The notes beneath the pieces are model-generated. The model saw nothing but the letters and a program-made list of their open reading frames with translations. It was not told the DNA's origin and did not search any database. The translations under genes were made by a program, and so were the position numbers. Source: Antedon bifida (Eukaryota > Echinodermata > Crinoidea > Comatulida > Antedonidae). Taken from it: a DNA stretch of 64,000 bases. Below, in pieces: positions 12,701 through 24,500 of the stretch (the stretch's first letter is position 1; each line of letters starts with the position of its first letter). The DNA lies in contig OY727093.1 of NCBI GenBank assembly GCA_963402885.1, forward strand, positions 9,807,501 to 9,871,500. Reading direction: 5' to 3'.

Positions 12701-15700
12701 TGATCGGCACTCCGAGTAGTTCCCGAACGGTATGCCGAGTCGTTCCCGATCGCTATGCCGAATTTATCAGATCAGAAGTTGGAATGCAATGGATATGTAA
12801 ATTTACTCTACATACACATACATACCATATGACATACATAAAGACGATACTCATCATGGACATACACAAACATACGATATGTTTGGTAGGACACTCTATG
12901 CAGGTAGAATTCGGTCATCATGGAAAGGAATTTTCAGACAACGGGTAACATTCTTTATTTATCTAAAATGTGAACGTTTTATTATAGAACGCCGACTAAC
13001 CTTATATACAATATTGATATCCATCCCATAATCCAACAGTAAGTTTATACATTCTGTGTCTCCTTCACTTACTGCATCAATTAAAACCTAAAAGTTTAAA
13101 AAAAGTCTTAATTATACACATATCTTAACCGACAAATATGCAAGGTATTGAAATATTAGGTATATTTGGCATTCATCTAATTGTTTTGCTTTGGTATTAA
13201 TACAGTATTAACTTTTTGATTTCCTGCATTTAGATTTCGAATTCCACAACTTTAAAATTTGGATAGGACGCCCTCTCTATCGTCACACAAATTTGTTCGT
13301 ATTATTTCTATATAAATACTGTATAATACAGCAGTAGTAACTTCTCCATCAATATCAAATACAATAATTGTTTTTTTTTATAATAAAGGTAGTTGAATTA
13401 TTAACTGTTTTAATTTCCGACAATTCCACACGTAGAAAGTAGACATAACTAAATTATTATTGAATAAATGGTTTTATTATTTAATTGTTGTTATTATTTC
13501 ATGTTCTTACAAATGCACTGTAGAAAATAAGTATACAATAATGATATAATTGATATAAGATCGAACCCAGATTTACCACAACTCGGGGTTGACCCTTGGA
13601 AAAATAGGTACGTGACGTGCGCCCTCTTTATCGTCACACATTTTAGGTTCCATCGAAATATAACATTTCCGCAATGTTGTAATGGTGAGAAGAATCGCAG
13701 TTCAAGCCACAGACAGAATCGTACAGTCTTCGATCGTATGTTAAAAAATATTGTATAGGTAAATAAACTTACCTGCGTCGGAAGTAGATTAGCTGCTGGC
13801 AAGTTAGCGGGCATAATTCGTTTTTCTTTTCCCTATGAAATTGAAATTTAAAAAAAATAGATTTATAATGACAACAGTGATTTCATTAGAAATCTGTAGT
13901 ACTTATCTTGGATCTATATTCGAATAATAAGTAGCACATCCGATTGGTATTGTATCTCCACATATAGCATTATAATGTTTCAGTATCATAGGCAAATTCC
14001 GCGATACAGTGTCACATGTGGGTGAGTGGCCGAGCGGTTAAGACAGTGTAACCGTAATCCAGCCATACCATCGGCAAAGGTGCGATGGTTCTGGTGGTAG
14101 AGCAAGTCTTCTCGGATGCTCGTGTGAGAACCTAGTACATATTTCGGTGTACTAGTTCACACTCAGCCACTATCGTGGACAGATGAGAGAGCGCCAACTT
14201 TTTACCAAATGAATTTTGTATAATACAAAATAGCATTTCAATTAATTAATGTTAATTGGGCCAATTTTTCATACCTTTGTTTTGATGAGCTCATCTTCAA
14301 TAAGTTTTAGTATTTCTCCTACCGTTGAATCTAAGCTTTCATCATAAATAATTGTGGCAGCTTTGTGCGCCGATATTCGATAAATACACTCATGCATAGC
14401 ATCATAATTCTGAATAAATGAAAAAATACATATATATTGTATGTATTGTTAATAACCAAAACTTATGTGAATACTGTTTTGATGTATTTTATTGAAAACA
14501 AAATGGAGTAAAGAATATATAGGGCCTACGTGAATGAGGGTTGTTGAGTATTTTTAAATCATAGTAACATCAAAAGAGCGCCATAGCGGCAAGAAACCAT
14601 GTTCGCATGCCGCCAGTGACAACATTGAGTTAGTTTAGAAACTAATTCCTCTATGGTGACAACACCGTCAGAGATGCAACGGTTACGTGCATGTACAAAA
14701 AAAGTTTCACCTGTCACAGAGTTTGAATGCGCGCGTAAAAATGTTTCGTGTTTCTGACGATGACTATACCTTATTTGGTCATAAATATTTACCATATATA
14801 CAGTAGATACGTCAGCACCTCTTTCGATTAACTGTTTTGCAACTTGAAACTGATGTTGACAAATTGCAAGTATCAGTAATGAGTGTTGACTTCCATCTGC
14901 ATCATCCTTCGATATGAAATTATAAAATACATTTTAAAACTTCGTTGTTAACCGTCGATTGTGTATTTCTCACAATAGCCTCATCAAGCGTCGTCATCTT
15001 AATCATACATTACATCATTATCCTATATCAGAACAGTCTCTTACACAGGTGCCCTCTGATTAGGTGTCTGTAGTGTTAAAACATATTGCTCCTCATACGT
15101 TTCATAGGAAAGTGTCTCATATGGTGTCCCTGAATTGGAGCATGGAACCATAGGTCCATGATTGGAGTGTCTCAATGAATGGATTTAATCGTCATCGTCA
15201 TCGTATTCATCATTATCGACTATTTATTGTCATTGACATCATGATTTCGATGAATAAATATCTTTTTTAATGAAAAGCAATTAAATTGGACCGTAATTTA
15301 TAAGCAGACAAGACAGGAAATAAGGCGCCTTTGTTTGCACATTACCTCTGTATCATCGTTTTAATGGTCATGTTATGTATCATAGTTTACATAATAGAGA
15401 ACAATGCCAAGTATTGTGTCCTCAAATATATTACTATCTATACTAGTAGAGAATCATCTTTTTAAATGTTAAGATTATTCTTGTTGTTAAGGTAATAAAC
15501 AACCATAGTGATGCCGTTTGTATTGATTGACCCTGTACATCATAGCCTACGTCAACTGTATGGTTCATCAAACTGCTTAATAGGCCTGACTGAACGTTTC
15601 CATTGCTCTATGCTCCGGGTATAAACTGTAATAACCTATTCATGTAATTCGCGCAATAGGACCAGTTAACTTTCATATGAAAAAGTCTTAAACTAATTTC

Positions 15701-18700
15701 ACTCGAAAATACACCGTTGTTTAATTATAAAAGATGTTTTGACACATAATACATATAATATTAATAATCTATCCATATTCTAAATTCACATTTTCATTTA
15801 TTAAGTTTTACATAAGCTATACATTAAAGCATGTACTGTTTTATTTGCATTGTGGTACATATCAATTACAGGTATATGATCTAGGCCAGGCATATTACCT
15901 TATCGGTAGCGTTCACGTCACCACCGTTGTCAAGGTGCTTGCACACTGCTCTTGTATCCCCGATCTCAATTGCATCTATTAAGGCCTAGAATAGGACAAA
16001 GACAATCAATTTATTGAACATCTATAAAGGTAATGAATGCAAACGAGATAGATAAGTAAATACTACGGTTCACCGGATTAAAAGAAGGAAAACGACGGAA
16101 ATAATGAATATATTATTATAAAACAATATTAATCGGACAATGCACCAAATAATAATATTTAAAATACCAATGTAATATAAACAATTATACAAAATAAATA
16201 ACGCATAATTTCGAATAGATTCGGTTAACCCAAATTCATCGCAGCAAGTAAGAGTAAAAATGTATAAAAAGTGTGATGTGCCCAAATATGGTGATGATAT
16301 GGGCATATCACATTTTGTTGTCTCATAAAGTTTGATAGTGTAGAGAGAGATTTAGTAATGGTATCGGTGACATTTCTTCCGACTGACGTGCTATTTGTTT
16401 CAAATTTGTGTGCAAGTATCTATGGGTTCAAAGGGGATAGTGTGGGTATTCCAACCGCTTCTAATTCACTACCTATTACTTACTCAACTACCAATTATTT
16501 CTCTAATTACAATATTACAAAAAAAATAACATTAATATTAGGGATGTGTAATATTCCATCTAGGCTAATTTTGAATTTTGAGTCATGATTAAACGTCAAA
16601 ATAGTTTGACCAAAAAAGTGTGATGTGGACAAATATGGTAGTGATATACCCAAATATGGTAGTGATATGACATCGTCATGTCTATATATGAGCACCTCAA
16701 TTTTTAGTCACTAAAAGTAAAGTTTGATAGTGTAGACAAAGCTTTAGTTAGTGAGAAATATATTATAGTCATTCGATTTTAAAAGTAGGTCTGTGTAAAT
16801 AATCTAGGCCTACAGTTTCTTCAACAGAGTAGAGTTATGTTATTGATCAACTGTACTTATAGTGCACTCAACTTAATAAAATATAAAAATATTAATGTTA
16901 TAGTTATTTCTGGAGCGGTGTCTTTTAATGTTTAAGTAATGATGTGGTTGGCATTTGTTAGATCGTTTCAGCTATAAACTAGCAGAAGAAAAGAATAATT
17001 TAAAGGTGGAAAATGTGAGCGCGTTATTTTTCAATATTATGGATTTTTTTTATTATTATTATTTTATAAATCATTTGATTATATCAATTCCTGTATTAAT
17101 CGATTCACCATTTTAGTCATAAAGACGGAAAGAGTTAATAGTTTAGTTAATTGTTCAGTCTCAGACTGAAGTTTCAGTTAACCAAACGTTTAAATATTTC
17201 TTACAAATTAATATTTCAGTCTCTGTTCTACTGTGTTTTAGTAGCCAGTATACCAGTCTAGCCAAATGATTGATGCTGCATAATTTTCTCTGCAATGTGT
17301 TAATCAGTTTTAGAATAACATAATTGGTTGAATTGTGTATCACTCATATCACATATTTATTCAATTTTTTTTCGACTGTTAATCAGTCTACCTTTTCAAC
17401 CATCTATAACCAAACGGGATAATTGAATTTACTTTCCTGAGCTAATAATTAGTAAAATCCATCGTCGTTTTGATTGCATTTGATCTATTATTTCAGTTTA
17501 CTGTAAGATCAGGGAAGAGTGACATTTTTATTTCATTGAAATTTCACTCTTCCCTGGTAAAATTGACTTGACAATTGTTCGACTTGACAATTGTTCGACT
17601 TGACGAAACAACAATTTTTGCCTAAATTGCTCTGACTATCTTGTGAATAATCAGTCTTTAAGGTCTAACCAAACGATTTATGTCACGTCCTATTTTAGTA
17701 CTTTACTGTTTATCAGTCGTTTTTAGTCTAAACCAAACGATTGATCTACCCCATTTAATTGTCTTGACGATTAACCAGTGTACCATTTTAGTCTAACCAA
17801 GTAATGTCAATCCTGTGTTAATGAGTCTAACTTGTTATAGTCTAAATGAACGATTAATATGCTCATATTGCACTGGAAATCCCGTGTTAATCAGTCTACC
17901 ATTTTAGTCTAACCAAGCCATGTCAATCCTGTGTTAATCAGATTTTTATAGTGTAACTGAACGGTTAATATGCTCATATTGCACTGGAAATCCCGTTTTA
18001 ATCAGTCTACCATTTTAGTCTAACCAAGCCATGTCAATCCTGTGTTAATCAGACTTTTTATAGTGTAACTGAACGGTTAATATGCTCATATTGCACTGGA
18101 AATCCCGTGTTAATCAGTCTACCATTTTAGTCTAACCAAGCCATGTCAATCCTGTGTTAATCAGACTTTTTATAGTGTAACTGAACGGTTAATATGCTCA
18201 TATTGCACTGGAAATCCCGTTTTAATCAGTCTACCATTTTAGTCTAACCAAGCCATGTCAATCCTGTGTTAATCAGACTTTTTATAGTGTAACTGAACGG
18301 TTAATATGCTCATATTGCACTGGAAATCCCGTGTTAATCAGTCTACCATTTTAGTCTAACCCAGCCATGTCAATCCTGTGTTAATCAGACTTTTTATAGT
18401 GTAACTGAACGGTTAATATGCTCATATTGCACTGGAAATCCCGTGTTAATCAGTCTACCATTTTAGTCTAACCAAGCCATGTCAATCCTGTGTTAATCAG
18501 ACTTTTTATAGTGTAACTGAACGGTTAATATGCTCATATTGCACTGGAAATCCCGTGTTAATCAGTCTACCATTTTAGTCTAACCAAGCCATGTCAATCC
18601 TGTGTTAATCAGACTTTTTATAGTGTAACTGAACGGTTAATATGCTCAAATTGCACTGGATATCCCTATTAATCAGTCTACTATTTTAGTCTAACCGAGC

Positions 18701-19572
18701 CATGTCAATCCTGTGTTAATCAGTCTTTTTATAGTGTAACTGAACGGTTAATATGCTCAAATTGCACTGGATATCCCTATTAATCAGTCTACTATTTTAG
18801 TCTAACCGAGCCATGTCAATCCTGTGTTAATCAGTCTTTTTATAGTGTAACTGAACGGTTAATATGCTCAAATTGCACTGGATATCCCGTGTTAATCAGT
18901 CTACCATTTTAGTCTAACCGAGCCATGGCAATCCTGTGTTAATCAGTCTAACTTGTTATAGTCTAAATGAACGATTGATATGGTCAAATTGCACTGGATA
19001 TCCCGTGTTAATCAGTCTACCATTTTAGTCTAACCAAGCCATGTCAATCATGTGTTAATCAGTCTAACTTGTTATAGTCTAAATGAACGATTGATATGGT
19101 CAAATTGCACTGGATATCCCGTGTTAATCAGTCTAACATTGTAGTCTAACCAAGCCATGTCAATCATGACTGTGTTAATGAGTCTAACTTGTTATAGTCT
19201 AACTGAACGATTGATATGGTCAAATTGCACTGGATATCCCGTTTTAATCAGTCTACCATTGTAGTCTAACCGAGCCATGTCAATCCTGTGTTAATCAGTC
19301 TACCATTGTAGTCTAACCGAGCCATGTCAATCCTGTGTTAATCAATCTAACTTGTTATAGTCTAACTGTCACTGAAAGATTGATATGGTCAAATTGCACT
19401 GGATATCCCGTGTTAATCAGTCCAAACCTTACTTTAACCAAAATATTGCGACCCTAATTGCTGGCTATCTCGTGTTAATCAGTCTACCTTTTTAGTTTAA
19501 CGAACGATTGATACGGCCCTGATTGTTTTCACTTACCCTTTTGGCTGCAATTTCCTTTCGAGTAACTACCAT
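9752..19572 (-). CDS. ankyrin-repeat-type protein with a duplicated four-exon module, 325 aa
   Basis: Ten exons: 19572-19537 (start), 15985-15899, 14906-14793, 14409-14275, 13832-13773, 13087-13001, 12460-12350, 11682-11551, 11008-10967, 9925-9752 (stop TAA). Every junction is phase 0 with GT-AG sites. Exons 2-5 and 6-9 are two copies of one module. Unit 1 has ALIDAIEIGDT / VLIDAVSEGDT with GGDVNA / GMDINI. Unit 2 has LLILAICQHQFQVAKQLIERGAD / VLIFAIFVNQLETARMLIEKGAE in pieces typical of ankyrin helices and turns. Unit 3 is a helical cap, and unit 4 a short linker opening GKEKRI / GKQPRI. Residues 269-325 are polar and end CICL, a possible CaaX box. Ankyrin repeats usually bind proteins; the partner here is unknown. 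No named orthologue is recognised. The gene is divergent from the C2-domain gene 2 kb away. Confidence 0.82.
11141..11310 (+). mobile_element. SINE-like fragment
   Basis: Lies in the intron between ankyrin exons 8 and 9. It contains AGTCTTCTCGGATAAAGAC, GTGTGCACTTTAAAGAACCC and CGAGAAGAGTAGGGGGTTAC, a string typical of the conserved body of tRNA-derived SINEs in marine invertebrates. No clear tRNA head is attached, so it is probably 5'-truncated. Confidence 0.5.
14023..14205 (+). mobile_element. tRNA-derived SINE
   Basis: Opens with GTGAGTGGCCGAGCGGTTAA, matching a pol III A box of a Leu/Ser-type tRNA. GATGGTTCTGG follows as a weak B-box remnant. The body contains AGTCTTCTCGGATGCTCGTG, sharing AGTCTTCTCGGAT with the fragment at 11.17 kb. 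It lies in an intron of the minus-strand ankyrin gene. It does not fold as a whole tRNA, so it is not annotated as a tRNA gene. Confidence 0.65.
16269..16354. mobile_element. partial copy of the GCTCTGTCTACACTATCAAAC inverted-repeat family
   Basis: Carries the internal block GTGTGATGTGCCCAAATATG, a GGGCATATCACA block and the right end AAAGTTTGATAGTGTAGAGA. The left terminal repeat is missing. It lies in intron 1 of the ankyrin gene. Confidence 0.7.
16601..16746. mobile_element. diverged copy of the GCTCTGTCTACACTATCAAAC inverted-repeat family
   Basis: Has TAGTTTGACCAAAAAAGTGT at the left, two AAATATGGTAGTGATAT blocks inside and GTTTGATAGTGTAGACAAAG at the right. It lies about 250 bp from the partial copy at 16.3 kb. 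Confidence 0.75.
17150..19525. repeat. satellite array, 112-bp dimeric unit
   Basis: ACGGTTAATATGCTCA recurs at 17961, 18073, 18185, 18297, 18409, 18521 and 18633, each 112 bp apart, and then at 18744 (111 bp). Each unit has two related halves that both open near GTGTTAATCAG and reach TAGTSTAAC, one with CTACCATTTTAG and one with ACTTTTTATAG. Units at about 17.9-18.7 kb are nearly identical, while both flanks hold progressively diverged monomers, as expected for a satellite homogenised at its centre. The whole array lies in intron 1 of the ankyrin gene. No open frame runs through it. Confidence 0.95.
17510..17556. repeat. short hairpin, CAGGGAAGAGTG arms
   Basis: CAGGGAAGAGTGACATTTTT is followed after a few bases by its imperfect inverse AAATTTCACTCTTCCCTG. 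A very similar hairpin lies at 26268-26311. It interrupts the diverged flank of the satellite array. Confidence 0.8.
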
Positions 19573-19726
19573 ATTTCATCTTATGACGATTGAGCCATTA
19601 CAAGCCATGTGCATATTGACTTCATTTCAGAATAAATTACACTAAGTTCTACTAACCGTCTCAATAAACAAATTGAAACGTACAATGATAAAACAAATAA
19701 AACACACGGTATAGACGTGATATTCC

Positions 19727-19740
19727 GTTTCCATGGTGAT
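19727..19740. promoter_or_regulatory. degenerate X-box-like site upstream of the ankyrin gene
   Basis: The sequence GTTTCCATGGTGAT lies about 155 bp upstream of the predicted ATG at 19572. On the minus strand it reads ATCACC-AT-GGAAAC, one mismatch from the RFX X-box pattern GTHNYY-AT-RRNAAC. The site is weak and no transcription start is known. Confidence 0.3.
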
Positions 19741-20561
19741 GCATTCGTGGTTCGATATTGATAGGCAATCTATGATGCGAGTGTGCTAGTCGAGGCTTCT
19801 TCGGTTTGTGCTTTCGTTATTTTTAGAGTTATAATCGTTAAACAATAATGATTAGATATTCCTTTCAATCGATTTTAAAGAAGAATCAATTTATAATATA
19901 GAGATTAGACCTTGGCATTATTATATAAGCAATGTAGTTACAGTGTGCTTATTATACAGGCGTACCGTACCGTCGGGCGTACCGTATATATAGTATGTAT
20001 CATTATTTTGTGGGTCCTCCAAAATCATCTAAGACCCATTTAAGTATAAAACAACACTTTATTTACAATTGTTTGCTCTGTAAAATAGTGTATCATAGTA
20101 TAGATATGCTTATATTGAACACTATTATATTTTCTTTCCAAATAAACAAATTAACATTTTTTTTCTGGTTAACATTGAATGTTTTTTGTACCATAAAAAT
20201 GATATGCCGTAAAGTTAAAATAAATAAGGTTTAATCAGTGGCACGTATGGCAGGTCTTTTATCGACTGTTTCTAACATAAATATATCACCAATTAGTATT
20301 GTATTGTACACAATAATAGAATAAAGAAACCTATTTGTTATGTGAATTTGATTTATTGCAATCTGAATCAATTTCACTCCTGTCAACATCGATGTTACAG
20401 TATTTCCATAATTATGCATTGTAACCATGTCTACTAGCATCCCTTAGTTAAGTTATTCAGAGGACACCAGATGCAGGGGACACCCCTATTACAAGATCAC
20501 TTTCCCGCGCGAAATGAACATGGAGAAATATATGACCGGATACCCCTACTATTAATAATAT

Positions 20562-20727
20562 AAAGCTCTGTCTGCACTATCAAACTTTATGTGACAAAAA
20601 AATGTGATGTGCCCATATATGGACACGATGACGTCATATCACTACCATATTTTAAGCATATCACTACCATATTTGGGCACATCACACTTTTTTGTTAAAC
20701 TAGTTTGATAGTGTAGACAGAGTTTAA
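20562..20727. mobile_element. full-length copy of the GCTCTGTCTACACTATCAAAC inverted-repeat family
   Basis: Begins TAAAGCTCTGTCTGCACTAT and ends TTTGATAGTGTAGACAGAGT, inverse of each other. Inside, ATGTGATGTGCCCATATATG is mirrored by AAATATGGGCACATCACACT on the complementary arm. At about 166 bp with no coding capacity it is a miniature non-autonomous transposon. The flanks allow a TA target duplication. Confidence 0.88.
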
Positions 20728-21583
20728 GGGACACTTTGGTGGTTATATCAGCGCTTTGGTGACTGATACTATAAATCAAATTGATTATAAATTTGTATTT
20801 TATTTATTTTGTTGGGAATAACAATGATTATTGTCATTTCTAAAATACAAAATATAAGAGCTGCCCAGAACACGAACATACTTTAATACTTCGACAACAG
20901 CAACGATGCAAATGTATTTGTTAATACTGTAGGCCTATAATAACAATAATACATATGTTTGTGGACATTGGAAAAAATAATCAGCCACGAATCGATATCA
21001 ATGATATAAATTTTTGAATAATGAATTGGAATAAAACTCCTAAATATAGCCTAGATTGACTTATAACTATGTTTGTTTCATATAATAATGATAAGAAATG
21101 ATGTTGTACAACACCATTATATATCATTAGCTCAATCTGTAATTGCACGGTATGCTATTACAATAAAACAATCTACATCTTTACAAAGAGCGGCACTTGT
21201 CATAAAAGAAGCACATTGAGACTTTTCTATATTTATATTAGGAGAGTTGTATTTAAGTTGTGCTAAATAACATCGTTGAATGAAAGCGTACATGTGTCGC
21301 CAACCAATAAACAGCTCAATATGAGTTCGCATTTTTTTAATTTTAGAGGTGGAGTTTTTTGTCATGAGGAATAATGTTTACACAGAAAATTAAATGTGAA
21401 TGTATATAAATCGTAACACATAATTATGACGTATTACGAGCGTGGTGTTTGCGTACAAATGGAATGTAATATGTTCGTTCGACGCGTGCGATGTTGAAAA
21501 GCGGTTTTTTTTGGTGAACGAATTTACTGAAATTAAACATTTTCTTTTTAACAGTTTACTGTGAGGCGAACAATAAATAAATT

Positions 21584-24500
21584 ATGTCTGCAATACACAT
21601 GCACAAAATTGATGACGTAGTTGAGGATGATTTCTTTAACCACGACAAAGCTCATTACATAACTGCTCCACCGGTAAGTATAATTATAACTGGTATAGGC
21701 CTACCTACTCAATTATAAACTTACCCCTACAGGCCTGGCCTAGGTTGAGGCTATAGCCTACCTTAGGTTAGACCTGATAGGCCCATGGTTAACTTTTATA
21801 TGATATATTGTTAGCTATAATTATCATGTTATGAACGTCATATAACGACCGTCTTCCCTTTGAATTTCATCACATATTCCACGTATTTTTGTCGTTACTT
21901 TCCAGTTTTATAACTTGTTTTCAGAGTGGAGTTTTGAGTGTTCATATGAAAAAGTTACGAGACATTAATGAACAGTGTATCCTTTGCTATATTACAGTGA
22001 TTTGCTGACATTATACTACATCATAGCATGCAATGAGAATGAGTGGTAGGCCTATATTAACTTTATATAGGTAAATAAGTGGAAATAAACTAATAATAAT
22101 AATAATAATAAGTTGTTGTAGTTAGCTCATTTATCTTATTTTTATTATAAAATCAACGACTCATAACAGTGATATCATACTGTGTTTATAAATAACAACA
22201 CGTTTTAATTAATTATGTACAAGGCACGTTTAAGGATTAAAATGTCTGTAATGCATATAAATAAGTTATAAATTGGATCTCCATAGTTTATCTCCTCATT
22301 TTGTCTCCGAAAATGTTCTTAACACTGAACAGTAATTGGTGCGGTAGATCCAGAGTTGTACATTCGTTTTCGTGTAGGAAATTTCATCAAGACAAGTGGC
22401 AGATATACTCCTGAGGATGGAACGATCGTCTTTGACGATACCAAACATTTCTCAATAACGGTATCAAAAAATGTTTCTTTTAAATGACTTTTAATCTTTT
22501 CTATTTAAAGCTCTGACTACGCTATAAAACTTTATGTGACAACAAAATGTGATGTACCAATATGGACATGATGATGTCATATCACCACCATATTTAGTCA
22601 TATCACTACCATATTTGAGTTTGATATTTTTGTCTAGTCAAACTAGTTTAATAGTGTAGACAGAGGTTTATACATTTACAAGTTGATAATTTTCAATGTC
22701 CAGTACAATAATTCAGCTAATGTTCACAAGAACGCCGTTCAACTTTCTCTGATGAATAAGCGTATACTGAATGTCCTTTGTGATAAAGATCACGTGCTAT
22801 TTTGGTTACTGCTCCTGTCATTATTCTCGAACTAGGTCTCTAGAAAAATGAATGATGTACTTAACGAAGTTCGAGTTGATCTGGTATTAGTTGAAAACTC
22901 ACATACGCATCGTATTGTTGGTCATACTGATATACACATGTTTGATATTATTAAGGTAAATATTAACTGTACTAATGAAGTAAATTGAGGTTTTCATTAT
23001 GTACAAAACATACGCACTATTAATATTATTTTCTCATATTTAAAATTTTTAAAATATCGCCCTCTTACCCAATTCATTACAAAACGTTTTGATGTTGTAA
23101 TAATTAGTGTTCGATCCACCAACTATATGTGCTATTATTATTGCTTAATAACGAGAGATACATTATAAGCAAAATAATTGTATTGTGCCGTCAGTTTTAA
23201 TGATTTTCTTTAATATAAGATCAGTTGCTGTAGGCCTATTATTCCTCATTATTCCTAATTGTACTAACTACTCCTTATTATACTCTTATTATACTCTTTA
23301 CTAATGTTTATAATGCATCACGACAACAATTTGTAGCCACTATCCATTATGGATATTACGCTACACCATTTACCTTACATGATTAGATAGGCCTACATAG
23401 ATGCTTAATCGATTCGTCTGATAGCTCTGTATTGATTCTATAGTTTTTTTTCCAATATTTATAGAGCTTATATTTGGCGAATACATATGACATCCGATAC
23501 AAGCATCAGGTAACTAAAGCCCTCGGAAAGTGATTTCTAGATTTTTAGTTTGTTATATTAAAGATAGTTATAATGTTTTAGAACATTTTAGGCCTATACG
23601 TAAAACTCATAAAATCAATAAAATTAGATTAACATATGTTTCTTTTAATTAAAATTAACACATTATTTCTTTTTGTGTGTGTAAATCTATACAAAATACA
23701 AATCATAATTACGTTATAGATTAAATTATAAGAAATAAAAAAAAGTAAAACTTGAATTTGTGTTTCTTGGAAGACAATATTTATCTTTATAGGCATTAGG
23801 CCTGGCGAGTCATGATTTTTAAAAGCTTCAATTGAATACTATTAGATAGTTGGCAGGTTTGAGATGGAACTTTGTTTTGCTTATGGGATATTTGGTTTTG
23901 GATATTCTCATCAACTTGAAAATCGGCAGAAAAAAATCAGCGATATCGTCAGTCATTCCTTATTTGTTAGGGTCGAACCTCCGGAATACCGGAAGCAATC
24001 TAAAAGGTACGTTACATCATAAAGGTATACATTATATTCCAATCCTCAAAATTACAATTTTATATCTAAGTCAATTAGGCCTATAGGCTGTACACACCAA
24101 AACGTGTTCATATCTTCATCATCCATATCGTTCATTAAACGTTTTAAAACTCCGTTAGAATTTAAAACCTTCAAATAAACGATCTTGTATAACGGCTATA
24201 GTCTTGTTTACATCTATCAAACTTTACGTGCCAAAATAATGTGATGTGCCCATATATGTCATATCACTACGATATGTAGGAATATCACTACCATATTTGG
24301 GCACATCATACGTTTTTCAAACTAGTTTCATAGTGTAGTTGTGTTAGTTATGCTACATTTATGCAACACTTATTTAATAGTCTTCCACAAATTCGTATTC
24401 TGCTTTTTTTCTGTAAAATTTGTATTAAAGTAACGTTATTACAGCGATGCCCGTGAAACATCCTGAGATAATACATTTTAAAGAGAAGGCCGATATGGGA

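Larger units (their letters stand above)
19573..21583. other. intergenic region between divergent genes
   Basis: Separates the starts of the minus-strand ankyrin gene and the plus-strand C2-type gene. It holds one inverted-repeat element (20562-20727), a GGACACC-type dispersed repeat fragment near 20460-20490 and otherwise AT-rich sequence. Promoters of both genes should lie here, but no TATA box or other core element could be assigned. Confidence 0.6.

Noticed and set aside
14023-14110. Functional tRNA-Ser or tRNA-Leu gene
   Set aside because: Only the A-box region matches. The acceptor stem and B box do not form a tRNA, and a SINE body follows.
17800-18900. Regularly spaced repeats resembling a CRISPR array
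   Set aside because: The whole 112-bp unit is conserved, with no unique spacers, and the setting is an animal gene intron. It is a satellite.
22333-22460. Acceptor at 22378 giving a shorter exon 3 for the C2-type gene
   Set aside because: From exon 2 this acceptor leads to a stop codon in every usable phase. The acceptor at 22332 keeps the frame open and adds the C2-like strand ELYIRFRVGNF.
23850-24086. Plus-strand open frame starting MAGLRWNFVL as a separate membrane protein
   Set aside because: It overlaps exon 6 of the C2-type gene in another frame. The frame with FGFGYSHQL fits neighbouring exons and the presumed family better.
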